From the NCBI GenBank assembly GCA_016715195.1, contig JADKBB010000044.1:1-30293 (forward strand): a stretch of 30,293 bases of DNA, given 5' to 3'. Origin of the DNA: Candidatus Villigracilis proximus. Lineage in GTDB: Bacteria; Chloroflexota; Anaerolineae; Anaerolineales; Villigracilaceae. This document shows positions 1-7,827 of the stretch, piece after piece (position 1 is the first letter of the stretch; each line of letters begins with the position of its first letter). The notes beneath the pieces were generated by a model that saw nothing but the letters and a program-made list of their open reading frames with translations, searched no databases and was not told the DNA's origin. The translations under genes were made by a program, and so were the position numbers.

Positions 1-2449
1 AACACTCCAAATATTATTTCGAGACCGCCGACGTCGAACGCGTCCGCGCCATGTACGACCTCTTCTCCGCCGAAGCCGACGCCTGCCTCGCACACGCGCC
101 AGCGCTCATCGTCCCCGCGCACGACTACGTCCTCAAATGCTCGCACTGCTTCAATATTTTAGATACACGCGGCGCGATTTCTGTCGCCGAACGTCAAGCC
201 TTCTTTAGACGCATCCGCGAATTAGCCAAAGGGGTGGCGGTGAGCTATGGCGAACAGCGCAAATCTTTGGAATATCCGTTGCTCAAAAATACAGAAGGCG
301 GAAAGCCGAAGGCAGCGGCTCTTGACCTTTCTGCCTTCCGCAATCAGCCTTCTGCCTTCCTCTTGGAAATCGGCGTCGAAGAACTCCCAGCCTCTGATGT
401 GGATTCCGCCTACGCGGCAGTTTCCACCCGTGTGCCGACTCTGCTCAAGGAATTGAATCTCACCCACGGCGACATTCGCTTCTTCACAACCCCGCGCAGG
501 ATCGTTGTTTCTATTGACTCTCTCTCCACGAAGCAGCCAGACCGCGAAGACCTCGTCAAAGGTCCGCCCGCTGATAAAGCCTTCGACAAAGACGGCAAGC
601 CCACGCAAGCCGCGCTTGGTTTCGCCAAGAAAAATAATCTCGACCCTGCCACACTCGAAGCCCGCGAGATCGACGGCGGAAAATACGTCGCCGCCGTCGT
701 CAAACAAAAGGGACGCCCCACCCCCGAAGTCCTCATGGATGCGTTGCCCAAATTAGTCGAAAGCATCAAGTTCGAAAAGTCCATGCGCTGGAACGACTCA
801 GCATTGCCTTCTCCCGTCCCATCCGCTGGTACGTTGCCCTGCTCGGTGACATGGTCATCCCGTTTGAATATGCTGGCGTGGCATCTGGAAATATTTCTCG
901 TGGCTTACGCCCCTACGGCTCGCCCGACATCACCATCCCATCCGCTGATAAATATTTTGACGTGATCCGCGAAGCAGGCATCCTGCTCGATAAAGAAGAA
1001 CGCAAAGCCTCCATCGTCGAACAGGTCAACCAAGCCGCAGCCCTGCTCGGCGGACAAGCCATCATCGAAGAAGGCTTGCTCAACGAAGTCACCAACCTAA
1101 TCGAAATGCCCACCGCAGTCATGGGCGGATTCAATGAAGAATTTCTGGCTTTGCCGAGAGATGTACTAATTTCGGTCATGAAGAAACATCAGAGATACTT
1201 TCCTGTCGTAAGGGCGACCCTTGTGGTCGCCCAGGGTGATGAGAAAGCCCAAGGGCAGGGACAAGCCCTGCCCCTACTTCCGAACTTTATCGCCATCCGC
1301 AACGGCGACGACATTCATATTGATACAGTAAGAGAAGGGAATGAGCATGTATTGGGCGCGCGCTTTGCCGATGCAAATTTCTTCGTTCGTGAAGATGTCA
1401 AACTCAAACTCGAAGAATATCGTCCCAAACTTTCTTCATTAACCTTCCATACCAAACTCGGCTCCATGTTGGATAAATCCAACCGCATGTTAAAGCTCGG
1501 TGCAGAGATCGGCGGCCTGCTGGGTTTCAAAGACATGCTGATCATCAAGACTCTGGCGCGCGCCGTTTACCTCTCGAAGGCTGATCTGGTCACGCAGATG
1601 GTGACAGAGATGACTTCCCTGCAGGGCATCATCGGCGGGGAGTACGCATTGCGAAGCGGCGAAGCGCCTGAAGTGGCAGCCGCCATTGCAGAGCAATATC
1701 AAGCCGTTCCGCAGAGTAAACCGGGCATGGCGCTTGCTCTCACCGATCGGCTCGATTCACTCGTCGGCTTGTTCGCCGCAGGACTCGCTCCCACAGGTGC
1801 AAAAGATCCGTTCGGATTACGCCGCGCGGCGATTGGTGTTGTCCAGCCGTTGATCGAGTATGACATTGATTTTGATCTGTCAGAAGCCGTAAAGAAATCT
1901 GTGAAGACGCAGCCGATCCCTGTCAGCGAGGAAGCACAAAAGCAGATTCTCGAATTCATTGCGGGACGTTTGAAGGTCGTGCTTGGTGACATGGATTTCA
2001 AACACGATATTATTGAAGCCGTGCTTGCTGCGCAATCCACTAACCCGGCGGGAACGGTTCGGGCGGTGAAGCAGCTGTCCGCTTGGGTGGGACGCGAAGA
2101 CTGGTCATCCATTTTGGACGGCTTTGCCCGCTGCGTCCGCATTATCCGCTCCGCGAATTTAGACGACAAACCATTGACTATTGACGACGGAAAATTCGTC
2201 GAAAAAGAAGAACGCGATTTGCATGCAGCGATTCAATCGTCCGCTGTCAATCGTCCGTCGTCAGTTGACGAATTCCTTGAGATCGTCACCAAACTTATCC
2301 CGTCCATCACTGCTTTCTTTGATAAGGTGCTGGTCATGGCCGAGGATGAAAAGGTGAAAGAGAATCGGCTTGGTTTGCTGCAAAAGATCGCATCGCTTTC
2401 AAGCGGCATCGCAGACTTAAGCAAGCTCGAAGGTTTTAACTCGAAATAA
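1..2449 (+). CDS. glyQS: Glycine--tRNA ligase, fused alpha and beta subunits (5'-partial, one frameshift)
   Basis: This enzyme charges tRNA-Gly with glycine in the cytoplasm. The window opens inside the alpha part: the frame starting at base 3 reads HSKYYFETADVERVRAMYDL and continues through FNILDTRGAISVAERQAF, the typical GlyQ C-terminus. A linker (about 285-365) leads directly into the beta part, which opens FLLEIGVEELPASDVDSAY as GlyS proteins do. The frame breaks near 797-803. Frame 3 gives MRWNDS and frame 2 resumes with IAFSRPIRWYVALLGD; one extra G (tca-ggc-att) would restore MRWNDSGIAFSRPIRW. With that base the visible part is 816 codons including TAA at 2447-2449. The beta part carries an extra segment at about 1208-1278 and repeat-like DNA at 2165-2275, both in frame. 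Fused GlyQS is known from several phyla, including Chloroflexota and Chlamydiae. The identity is certain. The frameshift is probably a sequencing deletion because the frames on both sides are well conserved. Confidence 0.93.
285..365 (+). repeat. Repeat-like DNA forming the alpha/beta linker of glyQS
   Basis: The DNA between the alpha and beta parts of glyQS contains two near-copies of ttctgccttcc (about 339-349 and 350-361, with the second reading ccttctgccttcc) and an inverted-complement stretch agaaggcggaaagccgaaggcag upstream, split here as agaaggcgg and gccgaaggcag. It is translated as the linker KNTEGGKPKAAALDLSAFRNQPS. Period-like GAAGGCAGA/TCTGCCTTC words of this kind usually sit in spacers. 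That this is a repeat that became a linker is inference. Confidence 0.5.
1208..1278 (+). repeat. Double-hairpin palindromic element inserted in frame in glyS
   Basis: Two perfect hairpins lie about 20 bases apart inside the GlyRS beta coding region. The first is gggcgacc / ggtcgccc (1212-1219 and 1225-1232, 5-base loop). The second is gggcaggg / ccctgccc (1253-1260 and 1266-1273, 5-base loop). The element is edged by gtaaggg and cccctac. It encodes residues between YFPV and LPNFIAIRNG, where E. coli-type GlyS has only about seven residues (from family memory), so roughly 16 residues are extra. The structure resembles dispersed palindromic repeats that are translated within proteins, such as Rickettsia palindromic elements. 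That it is a mobile repeat is inference; the palindromes themselves are directly visible. Confidence 0.75.
2165..2275 (+). repeat. Degenerate tandem words inside the glyS C-terminal region
   Basis: Two tracts, accattgactattgacgacgg (about 2169-2190) and atcgtccgctgtcaatcgtc followed by cgtcgtcagttgac (about 2236-2269), are built of variants of TTGACNNTTGAC and CGTC/GTCA words. The same vocabulary makes up the nuoM-nuoN spacer at about 19635-19725. Both tracts are read in frame as DDKPLTIDDGKF and QSSAVNRPSSVDEF within GlyRS. The similarity was judged by eye only. Confidence 0.4.
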
Positions 2450-2457
2450 ATTCTTTC

Positions 2458-2523
2458 ACCGCAGAGACGCGGAGTAGACAGAGAAAAACTCTGCGAACTC
2501 TGTGTCTCTGCGGTTTTATTTTC
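2458..2523 (+). terminator. Repeat-derived hairpin terminator after glyQS
   Basis: A perfect 11-bp outer stem, accgcagagac (2458-2468) with gtctctgcggt (2504-2514), encloses an inner hairpin cagag-aaaaa-ctctg (2479-2493). It is followed by the T-rich tail ttttattttc. The position, 9 bases after the glyQS stop, fits an intrinsic terminator. The sequence type (CACCGCAGAGACGC...TCTCTGCGGT) looks like a dispersed repeat that has taken on the terminator role. Confidence 0.7.
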
Positions 2524-2548
2524 CCGATTCTTCAAATGCGTCTATAAT
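2519..2548 (+). promoter_or_regulatory. Probable dnaG promoter, near-leaderless
   Basis: A perfect TATAAT lies at 2543-2548, 14 bases before the dnaG ATG at 2563. No good -35 hexamer is visible at the right distance; the upstream bases are T-rich. Transcription would start near 2555, leaving a leader of under 10 bases and no Shine-Dalgarno sequence. Inference from the motif alone. Confidence 0.45.
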
Positions 2549-2562
2549 TCAAGCACCCAATT

Positions 2563-4464
2563 ATGTCCACCATTGATGAAGTTAAATCCAGGATCGATAT
2601 TGTAGACCTTGTTTCCGAGGCCGGTGTGAAACTGCGCCACGCGGGCAAGAACTACACCGGATTCTGTCCCTTTCATGATAACAAGCACACGCCGGCTTTT
2701 GTGGTCTGGCCTGAGTCGGGGACATGGCGCTGCTTTGGTCAATGTAATGAAGGCGGTGACATTTTCAAGTTCGTGATGAAGCGCGATGGACTTGATTTCA
2801 AGGAAGCGCTAAATAAACTGGCTGACCGCGCGGGGGTGAAGGTTGAGTCGTTTGTCACTGAAAAGCCGGAAGTTAAAGAAGCGCATGAACATTTACGTGT
2901 GCTGCTTGAAGATGCGATCATTTACTATCGCACGCATTTATTCAACAATAAAGAGATATTAACTTACCTGCGCGAGAAGCGTGGATTAAGCGACTCAACC
3001 ATCGAAACCTTCGGGCTGGGATATGCTCCGCACGGCTACGATAATCTGTTGAAGCAATTCATCCCCAAGGGGTATTCCGAGCAGGAGATGATCGAAGTTG
3101 GTTTGCTGACAGATCGTGAAGACGGCAAACGCTACGATAAATTCCGCAACCGCATCATGATTCGCATCAGTGATGAAAGCGGAAAAATGGCTGGCTTAGG
3201 CGCGCGTATTGTTGACCCGAATGATATTCCCAAATTTTTGAATTCACCCGAGACGCCGATCTTTAGCAAGGGACGTATTCTCTATGGACTCGATCGCGCG
3301 CGCAAGCCGATCCGCGCGGCTGATCAGGCTGTGATCGTCGAAGGTTATCTGGATGTGATCGCCCTGCATCAAGCCGGCTATGAGAATGTGGTCTCGCCGA
3401 TGGGCACCGCGTTGACAGAAGACCAGCTGCGTTTGTTAAAGCGTTCCACGCGGCGGATTGTCCTCGCGCTTGATCCTGATGCTGCTGGACAAAAAGCCGT
3501 GCTGCGCGGACTCGATGCGGCGCGCTCGGCGATGGATCGTGAAGGCGAATTGGGCTTCGATGCGCGTGGATTATTACGCAACGAAGCACGCTTACAAGCC
3601 GACCTGCGGGTCGCATCCATGCCGGATGATCTTGATCCCGATGAGATCGTAGCGCGTGATAAAGATGAATGGGCACGCCTGATCGAGAACGCCAAGCCGA
3701 TCGTTACACATGTCATGGAAGCGCTGGCGGCCGGGCAAAATCTTAATGATGCGAAAGTAAAGAATCAAATTGCGGCACAGGTGCTTCCTTTAATTGAAGA
3801 CCTGCCCAGTCCCATGGAACGTGACACCTACCGTCAGGCGTTGTCGCGAATGCTGAAGGTGGATGAACGCGCATTGACGGGCACGCAGGTTCAGGGTCCG
3901 GTGGTGAGGCGCAAGCCGCGGGTGACCGCTCAAACCAAAAAGGCTGAGTCTCCGGTTGTGGCGCTCAATCCGACTCTGATGATCGAATCCTATTGCCTTG
4001 GTGTTTTATTACGGCGCCCTGAATTTTTATATAGTCTGGATCGCAAGCTGCAAGAGTTTGGTTTGAGTGCGCTGGCCGCGGATGACTTCGAGTATACTGA
4101 CCATCAGTTGGTGTTCGGTATTGTTCGTTCGGCGGTGGAGCAGGATGAACGCGAACATCGTCATTATGTCGTCAGTCATCTATCTGCGCTGGGGAGTGAT
4201 GTCTCGAAAGACCTGCTCGCGCAAATAGAAAACGCTGAGCTCGTGGAAGATAAGGTGCTCGAAGAATTGTTACTGCGATTGATCGATCTGCGCCGCATGA
4301 ATGCAATGACAAATATGAACCAACTGCGTTTTTTGCAGGAGGATGATCAACAGCAAAATGGTACGAATAAAAAAATGTATCAGGAACAAACCATACAGGT
4401 TACAAAACTGATCCATGGTTTGGATCAGGCAAAAAAGAAAATGGCATTAAAGCGGCAGGCGTAA
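2563..4464 (+). CDS. dnaG: DNA primase
   Basis: This primase synthesises the RNA primers for chromosome replication and works with the replicative helicase. The protein has 633 residues, close to the family norm of about 600. The N-terminal CHC2 zinc finger is visible, with C35, H38, C57 and C61 in FCPFHDNKHTPAF and WRCFGQCNEGGD. The TOPRIM catalytic core follows, with E260 in VIVEGYLDVIALHQAGY and D304/D306 in LALDPDAAG. The C-terminal part (about 470-630) should be the helicase-interaction domain. The start at 2563 fits the usual short lead before the zinc finger, but there is no Shine-Dalgarno sequence; a TATAAT box 14 bases upstream suggests an almost leaderless mRNA. The neighbour downstream is the primary sigma gene, an arrangement known from macromolecular-synthesis operons. 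Confidence 0.97.
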   Translation: MSTIDEVKSRIDIVDLVSEAGVKLRHAGKNYTGFCPFHDNKHTPAFVVWPESGTWRCFGQCNEGGDIFKFVMKRDGLDFKEALNKLADRAGVKVESFVTEKPEVKEAHEHLRVLLEDAIIYYRTHLFNNKEILTYLREKRGLSDSTIETFGLGYAPHGYDNLLKQFIPKGYSEQEMIEVGLLTDREDGKRYDKFRNRIMIRISDESGKMAGLGARIVDPNDIPKFLNSPETPIFSKGRILYGLDRARKPIRAADQAVIVEGYLDVIALHQAGYENVVSPMGTALTEDQLRLLKRSTRRIVLALDPDAAGQKAVLRGLDAARSAMDREGELGFDARGLLRNEARLQADLRVASMPDDLDPDEIVARDKDEWARLIENAKPIVTHVMEALAAGQNLNDAKVKNQIAAQVLPLIEDLPSPMERDTYRQALSRMLKVDERALTGTQVQGPVVRRKPRVTAQTKKAESPVVALNPTLMIESYCLGVLLRRPEFLYSLDRKLQEFGLSALAADDFEYTDHQLVFGIVRSAVEQDEREHRHYVVSHLSALGSDVSKDLLAQIENAELVEDKVLEELLLRLIDLRRMNAMTNMNQLRFLQEDDQQQNGTNKKMYQEQTIQVTKLIHGLDQAKKKMALKRQA

Positions 4465-4566
4465 TGATTACCAGACCTCGGAGATATTCCTGAAGATCCC
4501 ATCGTTTGGGTCACTCAAAAAGATTCTGGATTTTTTGAAACATTGCCATCAGGGAAAAGGAAGCCA

Positions 4567-6186
4567 ATGCCCGCAAAAGTAAAACCAACAACCAAAGCTA
4601 CAGCCAAGCCGGATAAAAAAACGCTGCCTTCCGCGCATATCCCAAAAATGGACGAGCCTGATTTTTTGGCCGATCCTGTTTTGGAGGCGTTGGTTGAAGA
4701 CAACGGGATCTCTCTGGATCTTATGGCAGATGAAACCGTTGAACCGGATGAAGCCCTGCTCGCACAGCAGGAAGATGATATTGATGAAATCCTTCCGCTG
4801 CGTTCACAGGAATTGGCAATTGAACTTTCTGAAGACCCGGTGCGTTTATATCTGCGTGAGATCGGCCTGGTCAAATTACTTGATTCCGATAGTGAGTTTC
4901 GTCTTGCCACACTGAGCGAGGCAGACCGCTTCATTGCAACTCTGCGCAAGCTGAGTCAACGCAAAGGGGTTTCGCTTTCCTCCTCCATTTATCATTCCCT
5001 GATCTCCGAGATGCTCACTTCGTGGGATCGCCTGATCGAAGATACCGAACGGCTTAATCATGAGCTTCCCAATCTGGCATTGATGGTCGCCGAGTCGCAG
5101 TCTTTGCACACGGGCTGGCAATTTGACTCTCCATCTTATTTCCGCGCTTATTTGGATAACGGCCATTGGGGCGTTGACCATCTTTGGGATAATCTTGCCC
5201 GACATGCCTACGCGGTCTTTCTCAGCCTGTACCTGCTCCCGTTTAAATATGCTGAGTGGCTGCTGACGCATGTCCGCGATCAGTACTCCTTCCCCGCCCA
5301 ACGCACTCTCTACCGCAACCTGCCTTCCGACGAAGAACTGCTCAACGAAATGGACTTGATCCACGTCCGCGCGGTGGAAGGCAATCAGGCGTTGATCAAT
5401 GCAAATTTGCGTTTGGTGGTCAGTGTTGCCAAACGTTATCTCGGGCGCGGCATGTCACTGCTGGATCTGATCCAGGAAGGCAATATGGGATTGCTGCGCG
5501 CGGTGGGGAAGTTCGATCCGCGCCGTGGATTTAAATTCAGCACCTATGCCACCTGGTGGATTCGCCAATCGATCAATCGTTCGATTGCAGAACAGGCACG
5601 CACTATTCGTATTCCCGTTCATTTATTTGAATCCATTTCACGTATCCTGCGCGCGCAAAGGCATCTGACTCAAGTGTTGGGTAGAGACCCAAGCCACGCA
5701 GAGTTGGCCGTGGAAGTCGGTTATCTTTCGGCTGCTGATGTGCAGGTTATTTTGCACGCACATGCCGAGAATCAAGTGGTTAGTCCGGAATTGCAGCAAC
5801 GCCTTGATACCGCCACACAAAAGGTGAATCGTGTGCTTCGTTCGGCTGAGGAGCCTGTCTCCCTTGAAGGTCCGGTGGGGGACGAGGATTCCAGTACGCT
5901 GGGTGATTTCATTGAAGATGAAGAAGCGCCGTCTCCGATCGATGCGGCAGCACGTGAAATGCTGCGCGAGCAAATGCAGCACGCACTCGCTTCACTATCC
6001 GATCGTGAAAGGGAAGTACTTGAATTGCGCTTCGGTCTGCGTGATGGGCGGGAACACACACTGGAAGAAGTGAGCCGTTACTTCGACGTGACGCGCGAGC
6101 GCATCCGTCAAATAGAAGCGAAGGCACTGCGTAAGTTGCGACATCCCACACGCAGCCGCGACCTGCGAGATTATTTAGGGGATTAA
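4567..6186 (+). CDS. sigA: RNA polymerase primary sigma factor (sigma-70 group 1)
   Basis: This is the housekeeping sigma factor, which directs RNA polymerase to -35/-10 promoters. From ATG 4567 it has 539 residues; AAGGA at 4557-4561 gives a good Shine-Dalgarno spacing. An in-frame TTG at 4543 would add eight residues and is less likely. Visible parts are an acidic N-terminus, region 1.2 (EDPVRLYLREIGLVKLL, about residues 90-105), and a non-conserved insert of about 150 residues. Region 2 follows (NANLRLVVSVAKRYLGRG to FSTYATWWIRQSI, about 278-337) with the -10-reading and melting residues. Region 3 comes next, then region 4 with the helix-turn-helix LEEVSRYFDVTRERIRQIEA near the C-terminus. 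The gene lies 102 bases after dnaG with no terminator between them, so co-transcription is likely. A strong terminator follows. Confidence 0.96.
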   Translation: MPAKVKPTTKATAKPDKKTLPSAHIPKMDEPDFLADPVLEALVEDNGISLDLMADETVEPDEALLAQQEDDIDEILPLRSQELAIELSEDPVRLYLREIGLVKLLDSDSEFRLATLSEADRFIATLRKLSQRKGVSLSSSIYHSLISEMLTSWDRLIEDTERLNHELPNLALMVAESQSLHTGWQFDSPSYFRAYLDNGHWGVDHLWDNLARHAYAVFLSLYLLPFKYAEWLLTHVRDQYSFPAQRTLYRNLPSDEELLNEMDLIHVRAVEGNQALINANLRLVVSVAKRYLGRGMSLLDLIQEGNMGLLRAVGKFDPRRGFKFSTYATWWIRQSINRSIAEQARTIRIPVHLFESISRILRAQRHLTQVLGRDPSHAELAVEVGYLSAADVQVILHAHAENQVVSPELQQRLDTATQKVNRVLRSAEEPVSLEGPVGDEDSSTLGDFIEDEEAPSPIDAAAREMLREQMQHALASLSDREREVLELRFGLRDGREHTLEEVSRYFDVTRERIRQIEAKALRKLRHPTRSRDLRDYLGD

Positions 6187-6197
6187 CTGAAATTTCA

Positions 6198-6240
6198 AAA
6201 GAAGGAAAGTTGTCGAGACAGCTTTCCTTCTTTATTTTTA
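6198..6240 (+). terminator. Intrinsic terminator after sigA
   Basis: A 16-bp stem, aaagaaggaaagttgt (6198-6213) with acagctttccttcttt (6218-6233), contains one G-T pair and a CGAG tetraloop. It is followed by attttta. It begins 11 bases after the sigA stop codon and separates the dnaG-sigA unit from nuo. Confidence 0.9.
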
Positions 6241-6344
6241 AAGTGTGTGTTTGAAGGCGGGAAAAAATAAGGAAAGGTCAAAAAAGTACTTAATGTATTC
6301 AATATGACTAATATCATCAATTTTGTGAAATGTAACACTTTCTC

Positions 6345-6427
6345 TAGTTACTAAAAGTCTCTTATGATATACTTCGCCGAACGTGCCAGATTTCACGCAC
6401 TGATTTCACACACCAAGAGGTGTTTTT
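6345..6427 (+). promoter_or_regulatory. Probable nuo operon promoter and nuoA ribosome binding site
   Basis: An extended -10 element TGATATACT (6365-6373) is seen with only a weak -35 (tagtta at 6345-6350, 17-base spacer). Transcription would start near 6380. Before the nuoA ATG at 6428 the sequence AGAGGTG (about 6416-6422) is a good Shine-Dalgarno match. The rest of the 241-base sigA-nuoA spacer is AT-rich and shows nothing else I recognise. Confidence 0.5.
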
Positions 6428-6784
6428 ATGTTGTTGGAATATATTGCCATTGCAGTGATGATCGCGGTAGCGACGCTGATTGCGTTTATCGCGATAGGGT
6501 TGGGGGAATTGTTTGGTCCACGTAAAAGTTCAGATGCAAAATCCATGCCCTATGAATCCGGCATGAATCCATACGGCGAAGGGACGCGGCGCATGCCGGT
6601 CCGCTTCTATTTAATTGCCGTGTTGTTTATTCTCTTTGACATTGAAGTTGTGTTCTTTTTACCCTGGGCGATTGCGTTTCGCAAGCTGGGCATTTTTGGT
6701 TTGCTTGAAATGGTCGTCTTTATTGGTATCTTATTGATCGGGTATGTGTATGCCTGGAAAAAAGGAGCGTTGGAATGGGAGTAG
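6428..6784 (+). CDS. nuoA: NADH-quinone oxidoreductase subunit A
   Basis: NuoA is a small membrane-arm subunit of complex I near the quinone site. At 118 residues it has the normal size. Three membrane segments are visible (about 3-27, 58-80 and 86-108). The conserved loop between the first two carries KSMPYESGMNPYGEGTRRMPVRFYLIAVLFILFD, split here as YESGMNPYGEG and RFYLIAVLFILFDIEVVFF, the NuoA hallmark. It is the first gene of a complete A-to-N operon and overlaps nuoB by 10 bases. The AGAGGTG ribosome binding site supports the start. Confidence 0.97.
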   Translation: MLLEYIAIAVMIAVATLIAFIAIGLGELFGPRKSSDAKSMPYESGMNPYGEGTRRMPVRFYLIAVLFILFDIEVVFFLPWAIAFRKLGIFGLLEMVVFIGILLIGYVYAWKKGALEWE

Positions 6785-7269
6785 AGCAAAAACTTGGAAA
6801 TATGGGTGTGGTTACCACCACCCTTGAAGGTGTTGTAAACTGGTCGCGTACGAATGCCATGTGGCCGATGCTGTTTGGTCTGGCTTGTTGTGCGATCGAG
6901 ATGATGTCTGCGCAATCTTCAAGCTATGACATGAGCCGCTTCGGCATGGAACTCATGCGTGCCAGTCCGCGCCAATCTGACCTGATGATCGTGGCTGGAC
7001 GTGTCTCAAAGAAAATGGGTCCCGTCCTTCGTCGTTTGTACGATCAAATGCCTGAACCAAAATGGGTGATCGCCATGGGCGATTGTGCATCCTGCGGCGG
7101 CGTTTTCAATAACTATGCCATTTATCAAGGCGTGGACGAGATCGTTCCCGTTGATGTATATGTAGCGGGCTGCCCGCCGCGTCCTGAAGCTTTGATCCAC
7201 GGGGTAATGACCATTCACGAAAAGGTCAAAGGCGAATCATTCAAGCAATATGCTGAGAAGTATAAATAA
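6775..7269 (+). CDS. nuoB: NADH-quinone oxidoreductase subunit B
   Basis: NuoB carries the terminal iron-sulfur cluster N2, which passes electrons to quinone, and sits at the junction of the peripheral and membrane arms. All four N2 cysteines are visible: the adjacent pair C38-C39 (GLACCAIEMM), C104 (GDCASCGG) and C133 (AGCPPRPEAL). The length of 164 residues is typical. The start lies inside the end of nuoA and has AAGGAGC seven bases upstream, which indicates translational coupling. Confidence 0.98.
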   Translation: MGVEQKLGNMGVVTTTLEGVVNWSRTNAMWPMLFGLACCAIEMMSAQSSSYDMSRFGMELMRASPRQSDLMIVAGRVSKKMGPVLRRLYDQMPEPKWVIAMGDCASCGGVFNNYAIYQGVDEIVPVDVYVAGCPPRPEALIHGVMTIHEKVKGESFKQYAEKYK

Positions 7270-7276
7270 AATACGG

Positions 7277-7300
7277 AAGACCTGACAATTGTCAGGTCTT
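7277..7300. repeat. Perfect 24-bp palindrome between nuoB and nuoC
   Basis: The halves aagacctgacaa (7277-7288) and ttgtcaggtctt (7289-7300) are exact reverse complements. As RNA this makes a long hairpin just 13 bases before the nuoC start. There is no T tract after it, so a terminator is unlikely. It could be a dispersed palindrome, an mRNA-stabilising hairpin or an operator; nothing in the sequence decides between these. Confidence 0.8.
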
Positions 7301-7312
7301 TAGGAAATATTT

Positions 7313-7825
7313 ATGGATAAAAAACTCGAACCCATTGTAAAAGCGGCGCAGGAAAAATTCAGCGCGACGTATGAGGAATTTCGTGATGAAGTGCATCTGT
7401 TCGTGAAACCCGAACAGATCATTGAAGCACTGGTGCTCATGCGTGATGAACATAATTTTGAATTGCTCTCTGCGTTAACAGCCACCGATTACTGGCCTCA
7501 GGAAACGCCGCGCTTTCACGTGATCTATCAATTAACATCGCTCGCCAAAAATCTCTCAGTGCAGATCAGAGTCCCGATAAACGGGAGCAGTCCGAAGGTC
7601 CCGACTGCCACGGGTGTGTTTGGTTCGGCCAATTGGCGTGAGCGTGAACTCCTCGATATGTTCGGCATCGAGGTCGAAGGTCATCCTGATCCGCGCCGTA
7701 TTTTGATGCCCGAAGAAACCGAAGGCCATCCGCTTCGAAAAGATTTCCCGCTGGGTTACGAGGAACCGCAATTTACATTTAATTTTGATGATATCGATCT
7801 GCGAAAATTGTACGCAAAGGAATAG
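7313..7825 (+). CDS. nuoC: NADH-quinone oxidoreductase subunit C
   Basis: NuoC is the 30-kDa-type peripheral-arm subunit that pairs with NuoD. At 170 residues it is a separate NuoC, not the NuoCD fusion found in E. coli. The family signature is present near the C-terminus: WRERELLDMFGIEVEGHPD, then RRILMPEETEGHPLRKDFPL. The ATG at 7313 follows aggaaat. A 43-base gap holding a perfect palindrome separates it from nuoB, and two bases separate it from nuoD. Confidence 0.97.
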   Translation: MDKKLEPIVKAAQEKFSATYEEFRDEVHLFVKPEQIIEALVLMRDEHNFELLSALTATDYWPQETPRFHVIYQLTSLAKNLSVQIRVPINGSSPKVPTATGVFGSANWRERELLDMFGIEVEGHPDPRRILMPEETEGHPLRKDFPLGYEEPQFTFNFDDIDLRKLYAKE

Positions 7826-7827
7826 TC

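Noticed and set aside
222..707. Open frame on the - strand inside glyQS (161 codons)
   Set aside because: It is fully antisense to conserved GlyRS sequence, with no recognisable domain or ribosome binding site. The same reasoning applies to the other overlapping open frames across dnaG, sigA, nuo, the kinase and ettA.
1..2449. glyQS as a true pseudogene
   Set aside because: Apart from one missing base all conserved motifs and the full length are intact, and nuoF and nuoL show deletions of the same kind. A sequencing error is more likely, though not proven.
4543..4566. TTG start of the sigma factor gene
   Set aside because: The ATG at 4567 has AAGGA at the right distance; the TTG has no ribosome binding site.
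7277..7300. Terminator between nuoB and nuoC
   Set aside because: No T tract follows the palindrome, and the operon clearly continues.
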